Assembly: GCF_030463535.1 (NCBI RefSeq)
Contig: NC_132879.1
Coordinates: 38,615,425 to 38,679,424 of the forward strand
DNA from: Salminus brasiliensis
Taxonomy: Eukaryota; Chordata; Actinopteri; Characiformes; Bryconidae
Direction: 5' to 3'
DNA: 64,000 nt
Shown here: one piece after another, positions 49,997-63,323 of the stretch
Numbering within the stretch: the stretch's first letter is position 1
How the letters are laid out: each line of letters opens with the position of its first letter
The notes under the pieces: model-generated
The model's database searches: none
What the model was told of the DNA's origin: nothing
Seen by the model: the letters and a program-made list of their open reading frames with translations, nothing else
Position numbers and translations under genes: made by a program

Positions 49997-50140
49997 CAGT
50001 CCCCGTAGAGACTGTCAAAAATTGCCAGTACCGACTATATTTCAAATCGTTACAGCGGGGTATTGGGTAAAGTTTTCAACTAGCAATAATCGCGCCTCGG
50101 ATAAACCTCATAGGCTACGATACTGCCACTGCGCAAAGCT
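49997..50140 (-). ncRNA. RNU4: U4 snRNA copy 3 (variant)
   Basis: It is 144 bases with three substitutions relative to the other full-length copies, all in and beside the central hairpin (minus strand CGATTTGAAATATAGTCG). Pairing is kept by a U-G wobble. GAAATATAG is shared with the lone U4 gene at 26604. Flanking changes include an altered base next to the 5' end. Confidence 0.94.
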
Positions 50141-50183
50141 GACTCCACGTTCCGTGGAGTTGAAGACTTTAGGGCCTGCGCTA

Positions 50184-50202
50184 CTGACCTCACTGACGGT
50201 GT
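50184..50202 (-). promoter_or_regulatory. PSE of U4 copy 3, representative of the array
   Basis: On the minus strand it reads ACACCGTCAGTGAGGTCAG at -62 to -44. Equivalent blocks lie at 45027, 47605, 52764, 55640, 58210, 60788 and 63367 (19 bases each). Confidence 0.7.
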
Positions 50203-50343
50203 GTTCCCAAATCATGCTTAAAACCCTCTAAAACCACTAAACAAGGGGACTACACAACAGGTGAAGCTTTTTAACCAAAGTAATGTGTAAATCAACACTG
50301 CGAGCATTCATTTAGAAAAGTCCGCGTAAAGTTAACGAAAAGG

Positions 50344-50362
50344 CAGCGATGCATGTTGGGTA
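50344..50362 (-). promoter_or_regulatory. SPH/ZNF143-like site of U4 copy 3, representative of the array
   Basis: On the minus strand it reads TACCCAACATGCATCGCTG at -222 to -204. It fits the Staf/ZNF143 consensus. Equivalent sites start at 45187, 47765 (mutated), 52924, 55800, 58370, 60948 and 63527. An octamer-like ATTTGCAC lies nearer the gene in most copies. Confidence 0.7.
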
Positions 50363-52576
50363 GCGAGAGGAGAGTGTTGGTAAATTAGAAGTAGAGGTAG
50401 GTATGAGTTTGGACAGTTAATTAGCATAGAAACATTGAGTAGGTTCCACAAAATAGCCCTTTTCCTATCCTCTGAACAACAAGCCAGAAGATCAGCTTGG
50501 ATTATTTCGTTCAAGATATTTATTGCTGCATTGCAAGAAAAAAAAAATGAATGGCAAGTAACATAAAACACCTCATATGCAATCATGAATTTCAGAAATG
50601 CAACGAAAATTGATGCTTATGTAAGATTAATGATGTTTGTGTTATGCATTTGTTTTAACAAAAGGGATTCTCCTAAGTCAGGCAGGGGAAGTGTTCAGAA
50701 AGTCTCTGCAGGGACCGCTTTGAATTTGGTGTATCCAAATCCCAGGCTGCTTTATGATGCCACCCCTGATTAAATCATTAAACTGTATCGGTAGCTAAAA
50801 CTGGTAAACAGAGGACCTCTAATTTAAAAAGGAGTGGAAAATGCTTCCTTTTTTCTGGTACCAACCTAGCCACTGTGTTTTGGACCAGCTGCAGGCGAGA
50901 CAGGGTTGACTGCCCAGGAGCAACTATAGAATATGGTTTTGTGTAAAAAATATACCCATATGCATTTGTCGGTGAGTTCATATCTGTGATTGTTATTTAC
51001 TATTCAATTCTAAGTTGTGTGGAGAGTTCACCTGGGCTTGGAAGTAAAATAGTTTTAGTAAATGAAATAATGAAACAGTTCATTTAATTAGACGTATTAT
51101 CTATATCACTGTGCTATGTTAACCAGCGATTAAAAAAAATAACAAATCAATACCTTAACAGGCGTGGTCTTTGTGCTCCATTAATTGACATTACCAGTTC
51201 ATATAGGTGCCGAAAATTAGGAGATGTCGTGTTAACAGCAGTTACGGATCTGGGATTAGGATTTTATAAGTCCTATTTATGTGTATTTTGGGTGACAATA
51301 TCTGATCCCAAATCCCAGATCCGCTTCATAGGTTTCTTTTTGCTTATGTTTTATCCTTTTGAAATGTGACGCAGTGAAACGTTCTGAGGGTTAAGCACGG
51401 GAGTTTTATATACGCTGTTGTAGGCTAGGATACTTTCTATTGTGAACACTGACTGTAACAGGTTTTCGCAGAAGCTTGTTCCGATAATCAAAAGAGCTGT
51501 CGCTGTACTTTCTATAGTGAACACTGAGTTTAACAGCTTTCCACATCCAATCAAAACAAATGTCGCTGTAATGGCTTAGCGGGTTCTACACGTGGACACC
51601 CCACTGTAGATAATTCGTGGTTTCCTAGTCCTTCTTATAAACCTCGGTGTTTATGTGACTCATTTGTTGTATTTGCCTGACTTGACCCTGGGTATAGACG
51701 GGTTTCTCTGTGACGTCATCACAGAGGCGGTCGCGCACCCCCGGGACAGAAAGCGACAGAGAGCAGCAGCCTGCACGCTATTGAGCAAAAATAACAAAGG
51801 GTTGTCTTGCAGTAAACTACAAAAAACGCAGAGAAGATGGATGGTTTAATATTCCGAGGGAAACCGTAAAGAGAATTTAAATCGAAAAAAAAAGAACAAA
51901 TGAAAGCAAACAAACTGATCCAACTGAAACTGAATTTTATTATTGGGTCAAAAAGAAAACATTAGGAAATCTGCGATGATTCCAGCAGTTGACTGATCCA
52001 GTAACCCTGTGACTCGTGCCCTGTCAAGGGGGTTCTCCTGCCATACGTGCAATAATTTTGGATAGGCTCCGGTCCCACCGTGACTCCGAGCGGGAAGAAA
52101 CAGAAAGTAAGATGAATGAGTAAGTTTGGTGCTAATGCTAAGCAGCTTGGCACTTAACAGAATTCGTTACAAAGCATAATGTGACATTTTGCTGCTTAAC
52201 CCTTACTTCATTACTAGTCAGCTTTGATCTTGTACATTTGACCTAGAAACGAACCAGTAATAACAAACGCGAGGTCATGTTTAAAAACAATATAATCCTA
52301 GTGATGCACTTCGATATTACTGGAAGTCGATGTATATGAGTCTTAAAAAGCAATGCTATTGTAAAAGTCTTATTTCATTAAGTTTTAGCTGTACAGGATC
52401 AAGCTATGAACTGGTCAACAACAGATTCCCCCCTTGTGGTTGCGTGCTTATTAGACTCAAAGACCTCGCTTCTATTTTAAGTCCGAAAGTATATAAAACA
52501 CTGCATTGCATGTACCACATCCCTAATGACGCCAACCAAAAAACACTCTAACAAACCTATTTTTAACCAGACTCAT

Positions 52577-52720
52577 CAGTCCCCGTAGAGACTGTCAAAA
52601 ATTGCCAGTACCGACTATATTGCAAGTCGTTACGGCGGGGTATTGGGTAAAGTTTTCAACTAGCAATAATCGCGCCTCGGATAAACCTCATAGGCTACGA
52701 TACTGCCACTGCGCAAAGCT
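52577..52720 (-). ncRNA. RNU4: U4 snRNA copy 4
   Basis: 144 bases, identical to the array consensus. PSE is at 52764-52782 and SPH at 52924-52942. Its unit carries the private SINE 580 bases upstream of the RNA start. Confidence 0.95.
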
Positions 52721-53299
52721 GACTTCACGTTCCGTGGAGTTGAAGACTTTAGGGTCTGCGCTACTGACCTCACTGACGGTGTGTTCCCAAATCATGCTTA
52801 AAACCCTCTCAAACCACTAAACAAGGGGACTACACAACAGGTGAAGCTTTTTAACCAAAGTAATGTGCAAATCAACACTGCGAGCATTCATTTAGAAAAG
52901 TCCGCGTAAAGTTAACGAAAAGGCAGCGATGCATGTTGGGTAGCGAGAGGAGAGTGTTGGTAAATTAGAAGTAGAGGTAGGTATGAGTTTGGACAGTTAA
53001 TTAGCATAGAAACATTGAGTAGGTTCCACAAAATAGCCATTTTCCTATCCTCTGAACAACAAGCCAGAAGATCAGCTTGGATTATTTCGTTCAAGATATT
53101 TATTGCTGCATTGCAAGAAAAAAAATGAATGGCAAGTAACATAAAACACCTCATATGCAATCATGAATTTCAGAAATGCAACGAAAATTGATGCTTATGT
53201 AAGATTAATGATGTTTGTGTTATGCATTTGTTTTAACAAAAGGGATTCTCCTAAGTCAGGCAGGGGAAGTGTTCAGAAAGTCTCTGCAGGGACCGCTTT

Positions 53300-53598
53300 A
53301 AAGGTAAAGGTAAAGGTGCACGTATTTGTCACTGTACAGTGTGGACTGTACAGCGAAATGTGTCCTCCGCATTTAACCCATCTGGTAGTGAACACACACT
53401 CACACACACACATGTGTTAGGGGCAGTGAGTACACACACACACACACCCAGAGCGGTGGGCAGCCAACTCCAGCGCCCGGGGAGCAGAGAGGGTAAAGGG
53501 CCTTGCTCAAGGTTGCCGAGCCCGGGAATCGAACCCACAACCCTGTTATCAATATCCCGGTGCTCTAACCGCTGAGCCACCACTGCCCCAATATTTTT
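53300..53598 (-). mobile_element. tRNA-derived SINE inside one array unit
   Basis: On the minus strand it starts with GTGGTGGCTCAGCGGTTAGA (A box), then GGGTTCGATTCCCGG (B box). It has a CA/TG-rich middle and ends in an (ACCTTT)n tail. It splits the unit sequence between CCGCTTT and GAATTTGG and is absent from every other unit in view. Confidence 0.88.
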
Positions 53599-55452
53599 GA
53601 ATTTGGTGTATCCAAATCCCAGGCTGCTTTATGATGCCACCCCTGATTAAATCATTAAACTGTATCCGGTAGCTAAAACTGGTAAACAGAGGACCTCTAA
53701 TTTAAAAAGGAGTGGAAAATGCTTCCTTTTTTCTGGTACCAACCTAGCCACTGTGTTTTGGACCAGCTGCAGGCGAGACAGGGTTGACTGCCCAGGAGCA
53801 ACCACAGAATATGGTTTTGTGTAAAAAATATACCCATATGCATTTGTCGGTGAGTTCATATCTGTGATTGTTATTTACTATTCAATTCTAAGTTGTGTGG
53901 AGAGTTCACCTGGGCCTGGAAGTAAAATAGTTTTAGTAAATGAAATAATGAAACAGTTCATTTAATTAGACGTATTATCTATATCACTGTGCTATGTTAA
54001 CCAGCGATGAAAAAAAATAACAAATCAATACCTTAACAGGCGTGGTCTTTGTGCTCCATTAATTGACATTACCAGTTCATATAGGTGCCGAAAATTAGGA
54101 GATGTCGTGTTGACAGCACTTACGGATCTGGGATTAGGATTTTATAAGTCCTATTTATGTGTATTTTGGGTGACAATATCTGATCCCAAATCCCAGATCC
54201 GCTTCATAGGTTTCTTTTTGCTTATGTTTTATCCTTTTGAAATGTGACGCAGTGAAACTTTCTGAGGGTTAAGCACGGGAGTTTTATATACGCTGTTTTA
54301 GGCTAGGATACTTTCTATTGTGAACACTGACTGTAACAGGTTTTCGCAGAAGCTTGTTCCGATAATCAAAAGAGCTGTCGCTGTACTTTCTATAGTGAAC
54401 ACTGAGTTTAACAGCTTTCCACATCCAATCAAAACAAATGTCGCTGTAATGGCTTAGCGGGTTCTACACGTGGACACCCCACTGTAGATAATTCGTGGTT
54501 TCCTAGTCCTTCTTATAAACCTCGGTGTTTATGTGACTCATTTGTTGTATTTGCCTGACTTGACCCTGGGTATAGACGGGTTTCTCTGTGACGTCATCAC
54601 AGAGGCGGTCGCGCACCCCCGGGACAGAAAGCGACAGAGAGCAGCAGCCTGCACGCTATTGAGCAAAAATAACAAAGGGTTGTCTTGCAGTAAACTACAA
54701 AAAACGCAGAGAAGATGGATGGTTTAATATTCAGAGGGAAACCGTAAAGAGAATTTAAATCGAAAAAAAGAACAAATGAAAGCAAACAAACTGATCCAAC
54801 TGAAACTGAATTTTATTATTGGGTCAAAAAGAAAACATTAGGAAATCTGCGATGATTCCAGCAGTTGACTGATCCAGTAACCCTGTGACTCGTGCCCTGT
54901 CAAGGGGGTTCTCCTGCCATACGTGCAATAATTTTGGATAGGCTCCGGTCCCACCGTGACTCCGAGCGGGAAGAAACAGAAAGTAAGATGAATGAGTAAG
55001 TTTGGTGCTAATGCTAAGCAGCTTGGCACTTAACAGAATTCGTTACAAAGCATAATGTGACATTTTGCTGCTTAACCCTTACTTCATTACTAGTCAGCTT
55101 TGATCTTGTACATTTGACCTAGAAACGAACCAGTAATAACAAACGCGAGGTCATGTTTAAAAACAATATAATCCTAGTGATGCACTTCGATATTACTGGA
55201 AGTCGATGTATATGAGTCTTAAAAAGCAATGCTATTGTAAAAGTCTTATTTCATTAAGTTTTAGCTGTACAGGATCAAGCTATGAACTGGTCAACAACAG
55301 ATTCCCCCCTTGTGGTTGCGTGCTTATTAGACTCAAAGACCTCGCTTCTATTTTCAGCCCGAAAGTATATAAAACACTGCATTGCATGTACCACATCCCT
55401 AATGACGCCAACCAAAAAACACTCTAACAAACCTATTTTTAACCAGACTCAT

Positions 55453-55596
55453 CAGTCCCCGTAGAGACTGTCAAAAATTGCCAGTACCGACTATATTGCA
55501 AGTCGTTACGGCGGGGTATTGGGTAAAGTTTTCAACTAGCAATAATCGCGCCTCGGATAAACCTCATAGGCTACGATACTGCCACTGCGCAAAGCT
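55453..55596 (-). ncRNA. RNU4: U4 snRNA copy 5
   Basis: 144 bases, identical to the array consensus. PSE is at 55640-55658 and SPH at 55800-55818. Its unit has a ~10-base deletion near 56996. Confidence 0.95.
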
Positions 55597-58022
55597 GACT
55601 TCACGTTCCGTGGAGTTGAAGACTTTAGGGTCTGCGCTACTGACCTCACTGACGGTGTGTTCCCAAATCATGCTTAAAACCCTCTCAAACCACTAAACAA
55701 GGGGACTACACAACAGGTGAAGCTTTTTAACCAAAGTAATGTGCAAATCAACACTGCGAGCATTCATTTAGAAAAGTCCGCGTAAAGTTAACGAAAAGGC
55801 AGCGATGCATGTTGGGTAGCGAGAGGAGAGTGTTGGTAAATTAGAAGTAGAGGTAGGTATGAGTTTGGACAGTTAATTAGCATAGAAACATTGAGTAGGT
55901 TCCACAAAATAGCCCTTTTCCTATCCTCTGAACAACAAGCCAGAAGATCAGCTTGGATTATTTCGTTCAAGATATTTATTGCTGCATTGCAAGAAAAAAA
56001 ATGAATGGCAAGTAACATAAAACACCTCATATGCAATCATGAATTTCAGAAATGCAACGAAAATTGATGCTTATGTAAGATTAATGATGTTTGTGTTATG
56101 CATTTGTTTTAACAAGAGGGATTCTCCTAAGTCAGGCAGGGGAAGTGTTCAGAAAGTCTCTGCAGGGACCGCTTTGAATTTGGTGTATCCAAATCCCAGG
56201 CTGCTTTATGATGCCACCCCTGATTAAATCATTAAACTGTATCCGGTAGCTAAAACTGGTAAACAGAGGACCTCTAATTTAAAAAGGAGTGGAAAATGCT
56301 TCCTTTTTTCTGGTACCAACCTAGCCACTGTGTTTTGGACCAGCTGCAGGCGAGACAGGGTTGACTGCCCAGGAGCAACCACAGAATATGGTTTTGTGTA
56401 AAAAATATACCCATATGCATTTGTCGGTGAGTTCATATCTGTGATTGTTATTTACTATTCAATTCTAAGTTGTGTGGAGAGTTCACCTGGGCTTGGAAGT
56501 AAAATAGTTTTAGTAAATGAAATAATGAAACAGTTCATTTAATTAGACGTATTATCTATATCACTGTGCTATGTTAACCAGCGATTAAAAAAAATAGCAA
56601 ATCAATACCTTAACAGGCGTGGTCTTTGTGCTCCATTAATTGACATTACCAGTTCATATAGGTGCCGAAAATTAGGAGATGTCGTGTTAACAGCAGTTAC
56701 GGATCTGGGATTAGGATTTTATAAGTCCTATTTATGTGTATTTTGGGTGACAATATCTGATCCCAAATCCCAGATCCGCTTCATAGGTTTCTTTTTGCTT
56801 ATGTTTTATCCTTTTGAAATGTGACGCAGTGAAACTTTCTGAGGGTTAAGCACGGGAGTTTTATATACGCTGTTGTAGGCTAGGATACTTTCTATTGTGA
56901 ACACTGACTGTAACAGGTTTTCGCAGAAGCTTGTTCCGATAATCAAAAGAGCTGTCGCTGTACTTTCTATAGTGAACACTGAGTTTAACAGCTTTCAAAA
57001 CAAATGTCGCTGTAATGGCTTAGCGGGTTCTACACGTGGACACCCCACTGTAGATAATTCGTGGTTTCCTAGTCCTTCTTATAAACCTCGGTGTTTATGT
57101 GACTCATTTGTTGTATTTGCCTGACTTGACCCTGGGTATAGACGGGTTTCTCTGTGACGTCATCACAGAGGCGGTCGCGCACCCCCGGGACAGAAAGCGA
57201 CAGAGAGCAGCAGCCTGCACGCTATTGAGCAAAAATAACAAAGGGTTGTCTTGCAGTAAACTACAAAAAACGCAGAGAAGATGGATGGTTTAATATTCAG
57301 AGGGAAACCGTAAAGAGAATTTAAATCGAAAAAAAAAATGAACAAATGAAAGCAAACAAACTGATCCAACTGAAACTGAATTTTATTATTGGGTCAAAAA
57401 GAAAACATTAGGAAATCTGCGATGATTCCAGCAGTTGACTGATCCAGTAACCCTGTGACTCGTGCCCTGTCAAGGGGGTTCTCCTGCCATACGTGCAATA
57501 ATTTTGGATAGGCTCCGGTCCCACCGTGACTCCGAGCGGGAAGAAACAGAAAGTAAGATGAATGAGTAAGTTTGGTGCTAATGCTAAGCAGCTTGGCACT
57601 TAACAGAATTCGTTACAAAGCATAATGTGACATTTTGCTGCTTAACCCTTACTTCATTACTAGTCAGCTTTGATCTTGTACATTTGACCTAGAAACGAAC
57701 CAGTAATAACAAACGCGAGGTCATGTTTAAAAACAATATAATCCTAGTGATGCACTTCGATATTACTGGAAGTCGATGTATATGAGTCTTAAAAAGCAAT
57801 GCTATTGTAAAAGTCTTATTTCATTAAGTTTTAGCTGTACAGGATCAAGCTATGAACTGGTCAACAACAGATTCCCCCCTTGTGGTTGCGTGCTTATTAG
57901 ACTCAAAGACCTCGCTTCTATTTTAAGTCCGAAAGTATATAAAACACTGCATTGCATGTACTTCATCCCTAATGACGACAACCAAAAAGCACTCTAACAA
58001 ACCTATTTTTAACCAGACTCGT

Positions 58023-58166
58023 CAGTCCCCGTAGAGACTGTCAAAAATTGCCAGTACCGACTATATTGCAAGTCGTTACGGCGGGGTATTGGGTAAAGTT
58101 TTCAACTAGCAATAATCGCGCCTCGGATAAACCTCATAGGCTACGATACTGCCACTGCGCAAAGCT
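58023..58166 (-). ncRNA. RNU4: U4 snRNA copy 6
   Basis: 144 bases, identical to the array consensus. PSE is at 58210-58228 and SPH at 58370-58388. Confidence 0.95.
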
Positions 58167-60600
58167 GACTTCACGTTCCGTGGAGTTGAAGACTTTAGGG
58201 TCTGCGCTACTGACCTCACTGACGGTGTGTTCCCAAATCATGCTTAAAACCCTCTCAAACCACTAAACAAGGGGACTACACAACAGGTGAAGCTTTTTAA
58301 CCAAAGTAATGTGCAAATCAACACTGCGAGCATTCATTTAGAAAAGTCCGCGTAAAGTTAACGAAAAGGCAGCGATGCATGTTGGGTAGCGAGAGGAGAG
58401 TGTTGGTAAATTAGAAGTAGAGGTAGGTATGAGTTTGGACAGTTAATTAGCATAGAAACATTGAGTAGGTTCCACAAAATAGCCCTTTTCCTATCCTCTG
58501 AACAACAAGCCAGAAGATCAGCTTGGATTATTTCGTTCAAGATATTTATTGCTGCATTGCAAGAAAAAAAATGAATGGCAAGTAACATAAAACACCTCAT
58601 ATGCAATCATGAATTTCAGAAATGCAACGAAAATTGATGCTTATGTAAGATTAATGATGTTTGTGTTATGCATTTGTTTTAACAAAAGGGATTCTCCTAA
58701 GTCAGGCAGGGGAAGTGTTCAGAAAGTCTCTGCAGGGACCGCTTTGAATTTGGTGTATCCAAATCCCAGGCTGCTTTATGATGCCACCCCTGATTAAATC
58801 ATTAAACTGTATCCGGTAGCTAAAACTGGTAAACAGAGGACCTCTAATTTAAAAAGGAGTGGAAAATGCTTCCTTTTTTCTGGTACCAACCTAGCCACTG
58901 TGTTTTGGACCAGCTGCAGGCGAGACAGGGTTGACTGCCCAGGAGCAACCACAGAATATGGTTTTGTGTAAAAAATATACCCATATGCATTTGTCGGTGA
59001 GTTCATATCTGTGATTGTTATTTACTATTCAATTCTAAGTTGTGTGGAGAGTTCACCTGGGCCTGGAAGTAAAATAGTTTTAGTAAATGAAATAATGAAA
59101 CAGTTCATTTAATTAGACGTATTATCTATATCACTGTGCTATGTTACCCAGCGATGAAAAAAAATAACAAATCAATACCTTAACAGGCGTGGTCTTTGTG
59201 CTCCATTAATTGACATTACCAGTTCATATAGGTGCCGAAAATTAGGAGATGTCGTGTTGACAGCAGTTACGGATCTGGGATTAGGATTTTATAAGTCCTA
59301 TTTATGTGTATTTTGGGTGACAATATCTGATCCCAAATCCCAGATCCGCTTCATAGGTTTCTTTTTGCTTATGTTTTATCCTTTTGAAATGTGACGCAGT
59401 GAAACTTTCTGAGGGTTAAGCACGGGAGTTTTATATACGCTGTTTTAGGCTAGGATACTTTCTATTGTGAACACTGACTGTAACAGGTTTTCGTAGAAGC
59501 TTGTTCCGATAATCAAAAGAGCTGTCGCTGTACTTTCTATAGTGAACACTGAGTTTAACACCTTTCCACATCCAATCAAAACAAATGTCGCTGTAATGGC
59601 TTAGCGGGTTCTACACGTGGACACCCCACTGTAGATAATTCGTGGTTTCCTAGTCCTTCTTATAAACCTCGGTGTTTATGTGACTCATTTGTTGTATTTG
59701 CCTGACTTGACCCTGGGTATAGACGGGTTTCTCTGTGACGTCATCACAGAGGCGGTCGCGCACCCCCGGGACAGAAAGCGACAGAGAGCAGCAGCCTGCA
59801 CGCTATTGAGCAAAAATAACAAAGGGTTGTCTTGCAGTAAACTACAAAAAACGCAGAGAAGATGGATGGTTTAATATTCAGAGGGAAACCGTAAAGAGAA
59901 TTTAAATCGAAAAAAAAGAACAAATGAAAGCAAACAAACTGATCCAACTGAAACTGAATTTTATTATTGGGTCAAAAAGAAAACATTAGGAAATCTGCGA
60001 TGATTCCAGCAGTTGACTGATCCAGTAACCCTGTGACTCGTGCCCTGTCAAGGGGGTTCTCCTGCCATACGTGCAATAATTTTGGATAGGCTCCGGTCCC
60101 ACCGTGACTCCGAGCGGGAAGAAACAGAAAGTAAGATGAATGAGTAAGTTTGGTGCTAATGCTAAGCAGCTTGGCACTTAACAGAATTCGTTACAAAGCA
60201 TAATGTGACATTTTGCTGCTTAACCCTTACTTCATTACTAGTCAGCTTTGATCTTGTACATTTGATCTAGAAACGAACCAGTAATAACAAACGCGAGGTC
60301 ATGTTTAAAAACAATATAATCCTAGTGATGCACTTCGATATTACTGGAAGTCGATGTATATGAGTCTTAAAAAGCAATGCTATTGTAAAAGTCTTATTTC
60401 ATTAAGTTTTAGCTGTACAGGATCAAGCTATGAACTGGTCAACAACAGATTCCCCCCTTGTGGTTGCGTGCTTATTAGACTCAAAGACCTCGCTTCTATT
60501 TTAAGTCCGAAAGTATATAAAACACTGCATTGCATGTACTTCATCCCTAATGACGACAACCAAAAAGCACTCTAACAAACCTATTTTTAACCAGACTTGT

Positions 60601-60744
60601 CAGTCCCCGTAGAGACTGTCAAAAATTGCCAGTACCGACTATATTGCAAGTCGTTACGGCGGGGTATTGGGTAAAGTTTTCAACTAGCAATAATCGCGCC
60701 TCGGATAAACCTCATAGGCTACGATACTGCCACTGCGCAAAGCT
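60601..60744 (-). ncRNA. RNU4: U4 snRNA copy 7
   Basis: 144 bases, identical to the array consensus. PSE is at 60788-60806 and SPH at 60948-60966. Confidence 0.95.
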
Positions 60745-63179
60745 GACTTCACGTTCCGTGGAGTTGAAGACTTTAGGGTCTGCGCTACTGACCTCACTGA
60801 CGGTGTGTTCCCAAATCATGCTTAAAACCCTCTCAAACCACTAAACAAGGGGACTACACAACAGGTGAAGCTTTTTAACCAAAGTAATGTGCAAATCAAC
60901 ACTGCGAGCATTCATTTAGAAAAGTCCGCGTAAAGTTAACGAAAAGGCAGCGATGCATGTTGGGTAGCGAGAGGAGAGTGTTGGTAAATTAGAAGTAGAG
61001 GTAGGTATGAGTTTGGACAGTTAATTAGCATAGAAACATTGAGTAGGTTCCACAAAATAGCCCTTTTCCTATCCTCTGAACAACCAGCCAGAAGATCAGC
61101 TTGGATTATTTCGTTCAAGATATTTATTGCTGCATTGCAAGAAAAAAAATGAATGGCAAGTAACATAAAACACCTCATATGCAATCATGAATTTCAGAAA
61201 TGCAACAAAAATTGATGCTTATGTAAGATTAATGATGTTTGTGTTATGCATTTGTTTTAACAAAAGGGATTCTCCTAAGTCAGGCAGGGGAAGTGTTCAG
61301 AAAGTCTCTGCAGGGACCGCTTTGAATTTGGTGTATCCAAATCCCAGGCTGCTTTATGATGCCACCCCTGATTAAATCATTAAACTGTATCCGGTAGGTA
61401 AAACTGGTAAACAGAGGACCTCTAATTTAAAAAGGAGTGGAAAATGCTTCCTTTTTTCTGGTACCAACCTAGCCACTGTGTTTTGGACCAGCTGCAGGCG
61501 AGACAGGGTTGACTGCCCAGGAGCAACCACAGAATATGGTTTTGTGTAAAAAATATACCCATATGCATTTGTCGGTGAGTTCATATCTGTGATTGTTATT
61601 TACTATTCAATTCTAAGTTGTGTGGAGAGTTCACCTGGGCCTGGAAGTAAAATAGTTTTAGTAAATGAAATAATGAAACAGTTCATTTAATTAGACGTAT
61701 TATCTATATTACTGTGCTATGTTAACCAGCGATGAAAAAAAATAACAAATCAATACCTTAACAGGCGTGGTCTTTGTGCTCCATTAATTGACATTACCAG
61801 TTCATATAGGTGCCGAAAATTAGGAGATGTCGTGTTAACAGCAGTTACGGATCTGGGATTAGGATTTTATAAGTCCTATTTATGTGTATTTTGGGTGACA
61901 ATATCTGATCCCAAATCCCAGATCCGCTTCATAGGTTTCTTTTTGCTTATGTTTTATCCTTTTGAAATGTGACGCAGTGAAACTTTCTGAGGGTTAAGCA
62001 CGGGAGTTTTATATACGCTGTTGTAGGCTAGGATACTTTCTATTGTGAACACTGACTGTAACAGGTTTTCGCAGAAGCTTGTTCCGATAATCAAAAGAGC
62101 TGTCGCTGTACTTTCTATAGTGAACACTGAGTTTAACAGCTTTCCACATCCAATCAAAACAAATGTCGCTGTAATGGCTTAGCGGGTTCTACACGTGGAC
62201 ACCCCACTGTAGATAATTCGTGGTTTCCTAGTCCTTCTTATAAACCTCGGTGTTTATGTGACTCATTTGTTGTATTTGCCTGACTTGACCCTGGGTATAG
62301 ACGGGTTTCTCTGTGACGTCATCACAGAGGCGGTCGCGCACCCCCGGGACAGAAAGCGACAGAGAGCAGCAGCCTGCACGCTATTGAGCAAAAATAACAA
62401 AGGGTTGTCTTGCAGTAAACTACAAAAAACGCAGAGAAGATGGATGGTTTAATATTCAGAGGGAAACCGTAAAGAGAATTTAAATCGAAAAAAAAAGAAC
62501 AAATGAAAGCAAACAAACTGATCCAACTGAAACTGAATTTTATTATTGGGTCAAAAAGAAAACATTAGGAAATCTGCGATGATTCCAGCAGTTGACTGAT
62601 CCAGTAACCCTGTGACTCGTGCCCTGTCAAGGGGGTTCTCCTGCCATACGTGCAATAATTTTGGATAGGCTCCGGTCCCACCGTGACTCCGAGCGGGAAG
62701 AAACAGAAAGTAAGATGAATGAGTAAGTTTGGTGCTAATGCTAAGCAGCTTGGCACTTAACAGAATTCGTTACAAAGCATAATGTGACATTTTGCTGCTT
62801 AACCCTTACTTCATTACTAGTCAGCTTTGATCTTGTACATTTGACCTAGAAACGAACCAGTAATAACAAACGCGAGGTCATGTTTAAAAACAATATAATC
62901 CTAGTGATGCACTTCGATATTACTGGAAGTCGATGTATATGAGTCTTAGAAAGCAATGCTATTGTAAAAGTCTTATTTCATTAAGTTTTAGCTGTACAGG
63001 ATCAAGCTATGAACTGGTCAACAACAGATTCCCCCCTTGTGGTTGCGTGCTTATTAGACTCAAAGACCTCGCTTCTATTTTAAGTCCGAAAGTATATAAA
63101 ACACTGCATTGCATGTACTTCATCCCTAATGACGCCAACCAAAAAGCACTCTAACAAACCTATTTTTAACCAGACTTGT

Positions 63180-63323
63180 CAGTCCCCGTAGAGACTGTCA
63201 AAAATTGCCAGTACCGACTATATTGCAAGTCGTTACGGCGGGGTATTGGGTAAAGTTTTCAACTAGCAATAATCGCGCCTCGGATAAACCTCATAGGCTA
63301 CGATACTGCCACTGCGCAAAGCT
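63180..63323 (-). ncRNA. RNU4: U4 snRNA copy 8
   Basis: 144 bases, identical to the array consensus. PSE is at 63367-63385 and SPH at 63527-63545. The unit runs off the window end, so the array continues. Confidence 0.95.

Noticed and set aside
53339-53583. Open frames of 78-84 codons inside the array SINE
   Set aside because: They are translations of CA/TG repeats and the tRNA-derived head on both strands.
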